A DNA stretch of 48,203 nt from an uncultured bacterium (GTDB taxonomy: Bacteria; Bacteroidota; Bacteroidia; Bacteroidales; Marinifilaceae), in assembly GCA_905216195.1 (NCBI GenBank), contig CAJMSX010000024.1:1-48203 (forward strand), read 5' to 3'. Below are positions 33,601-41,119 of this stretch, in pieces. Under the pieces are notes generated by a model that did not search any database, was not told where the DNA came from, and saw nothing but the letters and a program-made list of their open reading frames with translations. Position 1 is the first letter of the stretch. Each line of letters begins with the position of its first letter. The translations under genes and the position numbers were made by a program.

Positions 33601-33879
33601 ATAGACGTCCATACCCCCTTCGCGGTCCGAAGCGAAAGCGATGGTTTTACTGTCCGGCGACCATACCGGATAACCGTCGTATCCCGGATGGGTGGTTAAC
33701 TGAGTGGCTTTTCCTCCTTCACTATTTACGGTGTAAACATCGCCTTTGTAATTAAATGCAATGGTTTTCCCGTCCGGAGAAATCGCCGGATAGCGCATCC
33801 ATAATGCCGTTTCCTGAGCCGACAGCCCAGAAAAAAGGAAAATGAATGAAAGTACAAATAAAATGTTTAATGACTTCAT
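30610..33879 (-). CDS. Tricorn-like protease (beta-propeller, PDZ, S41)
   Basis: A 1089-residue exported protease with a signal peptide cleaved near SAQ (residue 21). Residues about 25-640 hold WD40-like/PD40 repeats ('PAISPDGKTIAFNYKGDVYT', 'PVWSPDSKTIAFASDREGG'), forming the propellers that gate substrate entry. A PDZ domain lies at about 770-840 and a C-terminal S41 serine peptidase follows, with likely nucleophile Ser995 in 'ESNYSNAHGFPW'. A Lys/Asp/Glu-rich low-complexity linker sits at about 560-600. The set degrades oligopeptides, probably in the periplasm. It is encoded downstream of the acyl-CoA dehydrogenase gene. Confidence 0.9.
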   Translation of the reverse strand: MKSLNILFVLSFIFLFSGLSAQETALWMRYPAISPDGKTIAFNYKGDVYTVNSEGGKATQLTTHPGYDGYPVWSPDSKTIAFASDREGGMDVYTVAATGGVPRRLTWNSTSEVPVAFTPDGKKIIYQANILPDAAYSQFPSSAQMYAVSINGGRPEQFLTFETHDLSFNKAGDKIVYHDRKGYEDNWRKHHTSSITRDVWMYDLKTGKFTNLTNKEVEDRNPVFADNDETIYFLSERFGSFNVCKMSLKNPGDIKQITKHTKNPVRFLSRANDGTLSYFYNGDIYTLKEGGQPKKLTVTVVTDQIEPQVTNQTLRSGASEMAVSPTGKEIAFIVRGDVFVTSVDYSTTKRITNTPTQERSVGFSPDGRKLVYAAERDGNWNIYMTSLPDSTDKQFTYAKELKEEAVTKGKNAKFQPAFSPDGKEIAFLENRTELKVINLKNKKIRTVLPGKYNYSYSDGDQWYQWSPDGKWMLAQYFEKGGWQNIDVALVKADGSGEIHNLTNSGYSDGRPQWMMDGKAVIWMSDRAGLRSHGSWGAEYDVYALFLDPKAWDEFRMNKEEAALAKEEKKDEPAKDKNDKKDNKKGGKKDDKKEAKSKKEDAVKLPEVKIDLTNLEDRIVRLTINSSDLGDAVLTKDGNKLYYLTRFEGGYDLWVRDFKEGSTRILAKLNAWGGALEMDKEGKNLYLLTNGRMSKIDVNSGKSTPISYAAELELKKPQEREYIFDHAWQQVVDKFYDPAIHNIDWNYYKNEYKRFLPYVNNNYDFAEVLGELLGELNASHTGARYYAPNTAPQTATLGAFYDPDYKGDGLKILEILEKGPLTCAGTKIQPGVIIEKINNQPIKAGEDYFHLLNNLSGKRVYLSLYNPTTKERWEEHVKPISAGAQNNLLYERWVKQRKELVEKLSGGKIGYVHIKGMNSQSFREIYSDIFGRYRNKEAIILDTRFNGGGWLHEDLAIMLSGKKFAEFVPRGQYIGQDPFAQWTKPSAVVMSESNYSNAHGFPWVYKELGIGKLIGMPVPGTMTAVWWENQQDPSIVFGIPQVGMKDNQGRYLENLQLEPDIKVTNDPESALQGKDPQIEAAVKSLLEEIK

Positions 33880-33950
33880 AATGACTTTATTTAAGATTAA
33901 GTTGCTTGCAAAATAGATAAAAAAGCGGCTTTTTAGCGGTTTTTTTACAT

Positions 33951-35657
33951 TTATTTTTTATATTTACCTAAATCATCCGGGTTAAAAGATTGAATGAAAG
34001 AGGCATGGGCACATACTTTCGCCTGGGCATACTTGATAAAAATCTGGGCGGATTTTACAAACCGTTCTGCTTTTTGGGCATCCAGCAAGAGCAGATAACC
34101 GATGATGGTATAACCAGCCATTTCCACCAGGCGGCGCGCGTGAAAATCGGTATATTCGGTATTACCGACGGCGCTTACCGTTTGAGTCGCATTTTCAAGT
34201 TGTGCGGTCATTTCTTTCAGCACTTCACGTAAATATTCCTGTTCGGGCGCGATTTCGGCTTTTTCATATACTTCCCGGATGTGTTTGGCATATTGCCCTG
34301 TGGTGACTCCCCGGATAGCTGCCACTACCTGCAATTGGGAGGTTCCTTCATATATATTGGTAATACGGGCGTCTCTCACCAGGCGCTGTATGGGATAATC
34401 TTTCATAAAGCCTGAACCGCCGTGGATTTGCAGAGAGTCGTGGGTAATCTCATTGGCATATTCACTGGCAAAGAGTTTTTGAAGCGGGGTGTAAATATCG
34501 GCCAGCTTCTGGTATTCTTTCATTTCGTTCCGCTCCTCTTTGTCCAATGCTCTTTCTTTGGAAATGTGGTAATAGGTTTTATAGAGATCTACGAAACGGG
34601 CGGTTTCGTATAAAACGGAACGGATCCCGTGGAGTTTGGCTTCCATATTGGAAAGCATTTCATAGATGGCCGGGAATTCGATGATGGCTTTCCCGAACTG
34701 TTTTCTTTCCCGGGCGTATTTCAGGCCTTCCCGGTAAGCTGCTTCGGCAATCCCGACCGATTGAGCTCCGATGCCGAGGCGGGCGGCATTCATCAAGGCC
34801 ATCACGTATTTGATCAACCCCATTTTCCGTTCGCCAACCAGTTCGGCGGGAGCGTTTTTAAATACCAACTCGCAGGTGGGAGATCCTTTGATACCCAATT
34901 TATTCTCTATCCGGCGAACGGTTACAGCATTGCTGTTGCGGTCGTAGATAAACATAGAGAGACCGCGGCCATCGTTGGTTCCTTCTTCCGAACGGGCTAA
35001 AACCAGCGAAATGTGACCGTCTCCGTTTGTAATGAACCGTTTTACTCCGTTCAGATACCACTTTCCGTCCGTTTCGTTGTAGGCCGCTTTTAATTGAACC
35101 GCCTGCAGGTCGGAACCGGCATCGGGCTCTGTGAGGTCCATGGCGCAAGTTTCACCGGCGCTCACCCGGGGCAGGTACTTCGCTTTTTGTTCGGCATTGG
35201 CGAATTCGTTGATCGTTTCGGCACAATCCTGCAATCCCCAGATATTTTGTAATCCTGCGTCGGCCCGGGCTACGATTTCGGCAGCCATAATAAAGGGGAC
35301 GATCGGAAAATTCAAACCGTTGTATTCCCGGGGCAGGGAGATACCGTTGAGTCCGGCCTGGTTGATGACATCTATATTTTGACGGGTGCCGGCGGCATAT
35401 TCTACGTGTCCGTTTACTACTTGAGGGCCTTCCTGATCTACGGATTCCGCATTGACGGCCACTACATCTCCGCAGATTTCCCCCACAATTTCCAGAACTT
35501 TATCATAATTGTCAAAGGCATCTTCGTAGTCGCGGGGTGCATCTTCGTACTGTTGGGCCTGCGTAAAATTTCTTTCTTTCAGGGTAACGATTTTTTTCAT
35601 CAGCGGATGGGCCAGATGAAATTTTATATCTTCGTTATCGGTATAAAAATTAGCCAT
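33951..35657 (-). CDS. Acyl-CoA dehydrogenase
   Basis: A 568-residue flavoprotein that oxidises or, with Etf, reduces acyl-CoA/enoyl-CoA. Motifs are 'CAMDLTEPDAGSDLQAV', 'FITNGDG', 'KLGIKGSPTCELVF', and the catalytic Glu437 in 'RITNIYEGTSQLQ'. It is longer than the about 380-residue core, with an extra N-terminal segment and a C-terminal helical domain of about 120 residues, as in the long ACAD subgroup of Bacteroidetes. It lies directly after etfA and etfB, its electron partners. A butyryl-CoA dehydrogenase role in butyrate formation is plausible, but chain length cannot be read from sequence. Confidence 0.92.
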   Translation of the reverse strand: MANFYTDNEDIKFHLAHPLMKKIVTLKERNFTQAQQYEDAPRDYEDAFDNYDKVLEIVGEICGDVVAVNAESVDQEGPQVVNGHVEYAAGTRQNIDVINQAGLNGISLPREYNGLNFPIVPFIMAAEIVARADAGLQNIWGLQDCAETINEFANAEQKAKYLPRVSAGETCAMDLTEPDAGSDLQAVQLKAAYNETDGKWYLNGVKRFITNGDGHISLVLARSEEGTNDGRGLSMFIYDRNSNAVTVRRIENKLGIKGSPTCELVFKNAPAELVGERKMGLIKYVMALMNAARLGIGAQSVGIAEAAYREGLKYARERKQFGKAIIEFPAIYEMLSNMEAKLHGIRSVLYETARFVDLYKTYYHISKERALDKEERNEMKEYQKLADIYTPLQKLFASEYANEITHDSLQIHGGSGFMKDYPIQRLVRDARITNIYEGTSQLQVVAAIRGVTTGQYAKHIREVYEKAEIAPEQEYLREVLKEMTAQLENATQTVSAVGNTEYTDFHARRLVEMAGYTIIGYLLLLDAQKAERFVKSAQIFIKYAQAKVCAHASFIQSFNPDDLGKYKK

Positions 35658-35714
35658 ATGTGTTTTTTTTATCTATTAGCATTATAAACTCCGAAACCGG
35701 ATTCGGTTTATCGG

Positions 35715-36713
35715 TTATTTACTGTTCTTTTTATAATATTGAATCATTTTGGGGATGACCACATTCAAGTCACCGGTAATGACATAATCGGCGAATTTGT
35801 TGATGGGAGCACTTTCGTCCGTATTGATGGCGATTACCATAGCTGATTCTTCCATTCCTGCTGTGTGCTGTATTTGGCCGGAAATACCGCAGGCGATATA
35901 CAATTTAGGGCGTACGGTAGTTCCTGTTTGTCCGATCTGGCGTTCGTGTTCGCAAAAACCGGCATCTACAGCGGCCCGGGAAGCTCCTACTTCTCCTCCC
36001 AGGACTTCGGCCAGTTCATACAATAATTTAAAGTTTTCTTTCGATCCGACACCATATCCTCCCGCTACGATAATGGGGGCGGCTTTTATGTTGACTTTGG
36101 ATTTCTCCATATGACGCTCGATGACTTTCACGATAAAATCCGTTTCATCCACATAGCGGGCCAGGTCGATTTTTTTTACTTCTCCCCGGTGGTTGGGATC
36201 GACGATTTCCTTTTTCATGACGCCTTCGCGCACGGTTGCCATTTGCGGACGACATTCGGGATTTACGATAGTGGCTACGATATTTCCTCCGAAAGCCGGC
36301 CGGATCTGGTAAAGAAGATTGTGATAGGTTTTTTGGTTTTTCACATCTTGATAATCTCCGATTTCGAGACTGGTGCAATCGGCGGTCAAACCGCTATGCA
36401 AAGCCGAGGATACCCGGGGGCCCAGATCCCGGCCTACACTGGTTGCGCCCATCAAGGCAATCTGGGGTTTTTCTTCTTGAAAAAGTTTTACCAATACCGA
36501 GGTATGGGGAAGGGTGGTGTAGGGAGACAGTTTTTTATCGTCTCCGATCCATAATACGTCTACTCCGTAAGGGAAGACCTGTTTTTCGATTTCGTCCATT
36601 CCGGACCCGAGAGCGACGGCCTCCAGTTTACGTCCTTTTGTCAGTAATTCGAGGCTCACGTCTGCTACGTTTCCCTCTTCTATTTCGCAATATACAAATA
36701 CGCTGTTCATCAT
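35715..36713 (-). CDS. etfA: Electron transfer flavoprotein alpha subunit
   Basis: A 332-residue FAD-binding subunit. The C-terminal FAD domain has the classical run 'VAGGYGVGSKENFKLLYELA', then 'GASRAAVDAGF', 'QIGQTGTTVRPKLYIACGIS' and 'GISGQIQHTAGM'. There is no N-terminal ferredoxin-like extension. It lies 73 bases after etfB and 57 bases before the acyl-CoA dehydrogenase gene. The three form a redox module that moves electrons between acyl-CoA dehydrogenase and NADH or ferredoxin pools. Whether it bifurcates cannot be decided from the motifs I can check. Confidence 0.95.
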   Translation of the reverse strand: MMNSVFVYCEIEEGNVADVSLELLTKGRKLEAVALGSGMDEIEKQVFPYGVDVLWIGDDKKLSPYTTLPHTSVLVKLFQEEKPQIALMGATSVGRDLGPRVSSALHSGLTADCTSLEIGDYQDVKNQKTYHNLLYQIRPAFGGNIVATIVNPECRPQMATVREGVMKKEIVDPNHRGEVKKIDLARYVDETDFIVKVIERHMEKSKVNIKAAPIIVAGGYGVGSKENFKLLYELAEVLGGEVGASRAAVDAGFCEHERQIGQTGTTVRPKLYIACGISGQIQHTAGMEESAMVIAINTDESAPINKFADYVITGDLNVVIPKMIQYYKKNSK

Positions 36714-36786
36714 CTGTTTTTTAATTTTGAAAGTGGATAAAGTCCGGGAAATCTCCCGACTTTGGACTTGTGGTTGTCAGCCGGAA

Positions 36787-37659
36787 TTAACCGATGGTAT
36801 GATTGGTGATTAATTCTTTCATCATGGCATCGATGGCCTCGTCGGAAGCATTCAGTACTTTAGCTTCTTTGGCGTGAAATACGACACTTTCGATATTTTT
36901 TACTTTGGTAGGCGAACCGCTTAACCCCAAATCTTTAGCATCGCATTCAATATCGTTTACGCTCCATTCGGTTAGTTTCAGATACGGCCGATCTGTGGCC
37001 AGGGTAATATAATCTTCTCCGGCGTTCTGGGCTTCGGAAGTCGCTTTGGCATGTTTGTATTTCATGACCAGACGGGCGTTGCGGGGGCGGCAGGGTGCTG
37101 CCGAACCGTTGACGGTTACTACGCAGGGTACGGGACATTCTACCATTTCTATTCCTCTTTCGAGCCGGCGACGGACCGTCAGGTGGCTATCGGTAAGGGA
37201 CAAAATTTCTTCGGCATAAGTAACCTGAGGTAAACGGAGTTTTTCCGCGACTTGAGGGCCCACCTGAGCCGTATCTCCGTCGATAGCCTGGCGGCCGCAG
37301 ATAATCAGGTCCGGCGATATATTCCGGAGGGCGCAGGAGAGAGCATAAGAAGTCGCTAACGTATCGGAACCGGCAAAGGCGCGGTCAGATAACAAATATC
37401 CTCCATCAGCCCCTCTATACATGGCTTCGCGGATAATTTCGGCTGCCCGTCCGGGGCCCATGGTTAAAATATGCACGGTCGTGCCTTCGATTGTATCTTT
37501 CATTCTCAATGCCTGTTCCAGTGCATTCAAATCTTCAGGGTTAAAAATAGCAGGTAAAGCTGCCCTGTTTACAGTTCCGTCAGCTTTCATAGCGTCTTTT
37601 CCCACATTTCTCGTGTCGGGAACCTGCTTCGCAAGAACAACGATTTTTAGTCCTTTCAT
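36787..37659 (-). CDS. etfB: Electron transfer flavoprotein beta subunit
   Basis: A 290-residue subunit that contacts the dehydrogenase and carries the second nucleotide. It begins 'MKGLKIVVLAKQVPDTRNVG' and has 'FNPEDLNALEQALRMKD', 'ISPDLIICGRQAIDGDTAQVG' and 'VTYAEEILSL', all typical of EtfB. It is first of etfB-etfA-acd. Upstream, from 37675 to 37707, short TTACAA/TTGTAA repeats can form two alternative hairpins. The iorAB terminator at 37828-37860 separates it from the preceding operon. Confidence 0.95.
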   Translation of the reverse strand: MKGLKIVVLAKQVPDTRNVGKDAMKADGTVNRAALPAIFNPEDLNALEQALRMKDTIEGTTVHILTMGPGRAAEIIREAMYRGADGGYLLSDRAFAGSDTLATSYALSCALRNISPDLIICGRQAIDGDTAQVGPQVAEKLRLPQVTYAEEILSLTDSHLTVRRRLERGIEMVECPVPCVVTVNGSAAPCRPRNARLVMKYKHAKATSEAQNAGEDYITLATDRPYLKLTEWSVNDIECDAKDLGLSGSPTKVKNIESVVFHAKEAKVLNASDEAIDAMMKELITNHTIG

Positions 37660-37674
37660 GTGTAGATTTTTAAG

Positions 37675-37707
37675 TTACAAGAGTTGTAATACTTCCATGG
37701 ATTACAA
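37675..37707 (-). repeat. Alternating TTACAA/TTGTAA inverted repeats before etfB
   Basis: TTACAA (37675-37680), TTGTAAT (37684-37690) and ATTACAA (37701-37707) lie 16-48 bases upstream of the etfB start. The middle copy can pair with either neighbour, giving two exclusive hairpins or a palindromic operator-like site. Confidence 0.45.
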
Positions 37708-37827
37708 CAATATCCGGTTAATATTATTTTTAAATTTATTTCACACTTGCTTTAAAATTCGGTAAAGATAATACTTAAAAGTAAAAAGTGAAAAAATAAC
37801 GGAAAAAAGTGAGGAAATAAAATAAAT

Positions 37828-37860
37828 AAAGCAGTGTAAATAAGATGTTTACACTGCTTT
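37828..37860 (-). terminator. Terminator of the iorAB operon
   Basis: AAAGCAGTGTAAA (37828-37840) and TTTACACTGCTTT (37848-37860) form a perfect 13-bp stem. On the minus strand it is followed by a T-rich run, about 24 bases after the iorB stop. Confidence 0.88.
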
Positions 37861-37883
37861 ATCAGGTGGTGGGAAAAGCGGTT

Positions 37884-38468
37884 TTAAGCGGGATTCAAAG
37901 CAAAAGCGCGTCCGGCGTGTAAGGCTTTTAAATTCATTTCCACAATGTCTTCTCCCTTGCGTGCGAAGAGGGAACGTACGCCCTCTTCGAGGTATTCGAA
38001 AGGAATATCGATAAAAGGAGAAGCCGCTCCGAGCATAACAAAATTACTGGCCCGCAGATTGCCGGCTTTTACTTTGGCGGTTTCATCCGCATCGATAATG
38101 ATCCGGTGAGGGAGGGCTGTCAGTGTGTGCATCAATTTTTCCGTGTCGGGATAATCCGGAATATTGATAAAAGGGGTGGAATTGGTTACGACATATCCTC
38201 CTTCTTTCAGATAGGGAAGGTAGCGTAAGGCCTCCATAGGTTCGACGGATAAAATGATATCGGCTCCTCCTTTGGGAATAAGGTCGGAGTAAATAGGGCG
38301 ATCGGAGATGCGCATAAAAGATTGTACGTCTCCTCCTCTTTGGCTCATGCCGTGGGTTTCGGCTTGTTTCATATAAAGGTGATTGGTCAGGGCGGCAGAC
38401 CCCAAAGCGGCTGCTATGGATAAGATCCCTTGTCCGCCAACTCCTGCTAAAATTATATTTGTTTTCAT
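37884..38468 (-). CDS. iorB: Indolepyruvate:ferredoxin oxidoreductase beta subunit
   Basis: A 194-residue gamma-domain subunit that works with IorA to oxidise aryl-pyruvates to aryl-acetyl-CoA, or the reverse. The ATG at 38468 (MKTNIILAGVGGQGILSIA) is preferred; the longer frame begins with GTG right at the iorA stop. Family motifs are 'GVGGQGIL' at 8-15, 'AETHGMSQRGGDVQSFMR' and 'SVEPMEALRYLPYL'. It follows iorA after 36 bases and ends at a strong terminator. Substrates would come from Trp, Phe and Tyr. Confidence 0.92.
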   Translation of the reverse strand: MKTNIILAGVGGQGILSIAAALGSAALTNHLYMKQAETHGMSQRGGDVQSFMRISDRPIYSDLIPKGGADIILSVEPMEALRYLPYLKEGGYVVTNSTPFINIPDYPDTEKLMHTLTALPHRIIIDADETAKVKAGNLRASNFVMLGAASPFIDIPFEYLEEGVRSLFARKGEDIVEMNLKALHAGRAFALNPA

Positions 38469-38504
38469 CTTTCGGTGTCTAAAATCGATTTTCAAATTCT
38501 TCAC

Positions 38505-40106
38505 TTATTTTGCGGCAACAGATTTCGGGCCTCCGTCTCTGCGGGCTTTTTGGATACAAATGCGGCGGGGAATGATGACGGATACGCCTTGATATTCGAG
38601 TTCTTCCCGGATGATCCGGCATAATTCGTCATGATTTTTAGGTACGGGATTTAAAACACGGATGTGTTCCGGCTCTACGCCGATTCCTTGACAAATCGAT
38701 TCCAGTTTTCCCAAAGCGGCAGAGTCTTGTCCCCCCGTCATGGATACCGACTCGTTATCGGAAATAATAACGGTGATCGGAGATTTTTCATTAACGGCAT
38801 CCAATAATCCGGTCATACCCGAGTGGGTAAAGGTAGAGTCTCCGATTACCGCTACGGTCGGAAACAGACCGGCATCGGCGGCCCCTTTTGCCATAGTCAC
38901 CGAAGCTCCCATGTCCACGCAAGAATTGATGGCCTGGAAAGGAGGAAGGGCTCCCAGCGTATAACAGCCGATGTCGGAGAAAACCCGGCCTTCGCCGTAG
39001 CCGGCAATGACTTCATTGAGGGCTTTGTAAACATCACGGTGGCTGCAACCGTTGCATAAAGCAGGCGGTCGGGCTGTCACGATGCCGGGGACCGGCTGGC
39101 CTTCGGGTACAGGCAAATCCAGGGCCCGGGCGACAGCATCCGGCGTCAATTCGCCGGTGCGGGGAAGACGTCCGCTTAAACGTCCCTGAATCCGGGAATT
39201 TCCCGGATATCCTTTCAAAAGTTCTTCGATTACCGGATAACCTTCCTCAATAACTAAAATATCTTTACACCGGGCAAATAATTTTTCTATCAGGGAGGAT
39301 GGCAAAGGATACTGACTGATTTTTACGAGCGGATAGGGACATTTCCCATCGAAATTCTCCATCAGGTAGTTGTAGCCTATTCCGCAGGTGATGATGCCCA
39401 GGGAGGAGTTTTCCCCTTCCTCATAACGGTTGAATCCGGAAGTTTCCGAAGCCTGTTCAAAAACAGATTGTTTTTCCAGCAGCAATTGATAGCGTTGCCG
39501 GGCGATGGCCGGCAAAAGTACGAATTGCCGTTTGTTTTCAGGTAATTTCAACATGTTTTGCGGGAGAGGCGCTTGGGTTTCTACTCCCGAACGGGAATGT
39601 GCCAGGCGGGTGGTGATACGAATAAGTACCGGACTGCCTGTATTTTCGGATAAGCTGAAAGCATAACGGGTAATATCGTAAGCTTCCTGCTGATTGGAAG
39701 GTTCGAGTACGGGGATCATGGCAAATTTGCCGTACACCCGGGAATCTTGTTCGTTTTGGGAAGAATGCATGGAGGGATCGTCGGCCGCCACGATAACCAT
39801 TCCGCCGTTAGCACCGGTGATAGCTGCATTCATAAAGCAATCGGCGGCTACGTTCATGCCGACATGTTTCATACAGATCAGCGCTCTTTTTCCGGCGTAA
39901 GACATCCCTAAGCCGGTTTCCAGAGCCGTTTTTTCATTGGCCGACCATTCGCGGTGAATATGACGTTCCGCTGCCAGCGGAGAATTTTGAATGTATTCCG
40001 TAATTTCGGTGGAGGGAGTTCCCGGATAAGCATATACTCCGGACAGACCGCTGTCAATGGCCCCTTGGGCGACAGCCTCTACACCCAATAACAACTTTTT
40101 TTCCAT
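38505..40106 (-). CDS. iorA: Indolepyruvate:ferredoxin oxidoreductase alpha subunit, no ferredoxin domain
   Basis: A 533-residue TPP-dependent subunit. The N-terminal pyrimidine-binding domain shows 'AYPGTPSTEITEYI' and 'EWSANEKTALETGLGMSYAG'. The C-terminal TPP domain shows 'GCYTLGALPPFQA', 'GDSTFTHSGMTGLLDAV' and 'ISDNESVSMTGGQ'. Well-studied IorA proteins are over 600 residues and end in an eight-Cys 2[4Fe-4S] domain. Here the chain stops at 'RRICIQKARRDGG' with only one Cys in that part. Electrons must therefore leave by another route. It is first in iorAB, after an aroE terminator, with its own promoter and a leader of about 195 nt holding an aromatic-rich ORF. Confidence 0.9.
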   Translation of the reverse strand: MEKKLLLGVEAVAQGAIDSGLSGVYAYPGTPSTEITEYIQNSPLAAERHIHREWSANEKTALETGLGMSYAGKRALICMKHVGMNVAADCFMNAAITGANGGMVIVAADDPSMHSSQNEQDSRVYGKFAMIPVLEPSNQQEAYDITRYAFSLSENTGSPVLIRITTRLAHSRSGVETQAPLPQNMLKLPENKRQFVLLPAIARQRYQLLLEKQSVFEQASETSGFNRYEEGENSSLGIITCGIGYNYLMENFDGKCPYPLVKISQYPLPSSLIEKLFARCKDILVIEEGYPVIEELLKGYPGNSRIQGRLSGRLPRTGELTPDAVARALDLPVPEGQPVPGIVTARPPALCNGCSHRDVYKALNEVIAGYGEGRVFSDIGCYTLGALPPFQAINSCVDMGASVTMAKGAADAGLFPTVAVIGDSTFTHSGMTGLLDAVNEKSPITVIISDNESVSMTGGQDSAALGKLESICQGIGVEPEHIRVLNPVPKNHDELCRIIREELEYQGVSVIIPRRICIQKARRDGGPKSVAAK

Positions 40107-40145
40107 AACTGTTTATTTGGATAAGATATGTAATATGAATTGGTA

Positions 40146-40170
40146 AAACAGGCCCGATCGACAGATGGGC
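40146..40170 (-). terminator. Terminator-like hairpin in the iorA leader
   Basis: In the minus-strand RNA, GCCCATC (40170-40164) pairs with GAT-C-GGGC (40159-40152) with one bulged C and a TGTC loop, followed by CTGTTTT. The U-run is short, so termination would be weak. Confidence 0.4.
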
Positions 40171-40199
40171 GGGGAAATGCGGTACAGATGTGCCGTACT

Positions 40200-40274
40200 T
40201 TATAAACCCCAGTGAAATTTGAGGCTTCCCATAATATAGGCGAGTACGAAATAGTATTCGGAAGGTCTGTACAT
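40200..40274 (-). CDS. Aromatic-rich putative leader peptide before iorA
   Basis: A 24-codon ORF reading MYRPSEYYFVLAYIMG and ending KFHWGL. Seven of 24 residues are aromatic, with Tyr-Tyr-Phe at codons 7-9 and Trp at 22. It lies between a good promoter (40307-40338) and iorA, whose enzyme acts on keto-acids of Phe, Tyr and Trp. A terminator-like hairpin lies downstream (40146-40170). The layout is that of a leader-peptide attenuator, but the antiterminator is not clear and the ORF could be chance. Confidence 0.4.
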   Translation of the reverse strand: MYRPSEYYFVLAYIMGSLKFHWGL

Positions 40275-40306
40275 AGGTTTTTATTCGCTAACGTTTGCGA
40301 AGATAA

Positions 40307-40338
40307 CAAAATTATTTTCAATTTAAAAATATTTCGAA
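40307..40338 (-). promoter_or_regulatory. Promoter for iorAB
   Basis: On the minus strand TTCG (40338-40335), 20 bases, then TAATTTTG (40314-40307). The -7 element is perfect. It implies a 5' leader of about 195 nt. Confidence 0.6.
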
Positions 40339-40366
40339 ATAAAACCTTCAGCTCCCGGGAGCGGTT
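40335..40366 (-). terminator. Terminator of aroE
   Basis: The palindrome GCTCCCGGGAGC (40351-40362) is extended by an AACC/GGTT outer stem on the minus strand and followed by TTATTT, immediately after the aroE stop. It abuts the iorA promoter. Confidence 0.55.
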
Positions 40367-40369
40367 ATT

Positions 40370-41119
40370 TTACAATAGCGGAGAGTTCCAAATTTTCCAA
40401 CCGGCTTCAGCCTGTTCGGTCAGCATTTCCAATCCGTTCCGAATGCGGGCTCCCTGGGCAGCTCCTCTTTTCATAAATTCTGTAGTTTCCGGGTTATAAA
40501 CCAAATCGAAGAGGTAATGCCGAGGTGTCAGTAATTCATACGGAATAGCCGGGTAGGTATGGGTTTCCGGCCACATGCCCAGCGGGGTGGTGTTGACGAT
40601 CAGCCGGCAGCCGGGCAGCAAGTCCGGCAAGGAGAGGTAATCCGTTTCTTCTACGGTATGAGGGGTTCGGGAAACGGTACGTACTTCTATATTCAATGAT
40701 TTTAATACGTAGCGCACGGCTTTTGCTGCTCCTCCGTTTCCCAATATCAGGGCTTTTTCCGGTATTTCGGAGAGGAAACGCAGCAAGGAAGTGCGGAAAC
40801 CGAAAACATCGGTGTTGTAACCCGACAACCGGATTTCGCCGTTTTGCCGTTCGACCCGAATGCAGTTCACAGCGCCCACGAGTTGGGCTTCGGGACTGAT
40901 CCGGGATAAATAAGGTAGAATTTTTTGTTTGTAGGGAATGGTTACATTCAGGCCGTGCAGTCGGGGATAATGCTCCGGAATGTTTTTCACGGATTCGAGA
41001 TCCTCGATTTCAAAATTGAGATATTCCGCCTCCAGGCGTTCGCGCCTAAATTTTTCCGTAAAATATTTTTTGGAAAACGAATGTCCCAAGGGATAGCCGA
41101 GAATGCCGTAAGTTTTCAT
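40370..41119 (-). CDS. aroE: Shikimate dehydrogenase
   Basis: The enzyme reduces 3-dehydroshikimate with NADPH in the aromatic amino-acid pathway. The 249-residue protein has 'YGILGYPLGHSFSKKYFTEKF' at the start, catalytic Lys in 'NVTIPYKQKILPYL', Asp in 'SGYNTDVFGF' and the NADP loop 'ILGNGGAAKAVRYVL'. Its start overlaps the stop of the DUF368 membrane gene by four bases, so the two are coupled. It is somewhat shorter than E. coli AroE (272) but complete. Confidence 0.95.
   Translation of the reverse strand: MKTYGILGYPLGHSFSKKYFTEKFRRERLEAEYLNFEIEDLESVKNIPEHYPRLHGLNVTIPYKQKILPYLSRISPEAQLVGAVNCIRVERQNGEIRLSGYNTDVFGFRTSLLRFLSEIPEKALILGNGGAAKAVRYVLKSLNIEVRTVSRTPHTVEETDYLSLPDLLPGCRLIVNTTPLGMWPETHTYPAIPYELLTPRHYLFDLVYNPETTEFMKRGAAQGARIRNGLEMLTEQAEAGWKIWNSPLL

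Noticed and set aside
32284..33699. Long plus-strand frame (471 codons) opposite the tricorn-like gene
   Set aside because: It is the antisense shadow of a clear propeller protein. Its translation is Phe/Gly-rich without any domain, and no promoter is seen.
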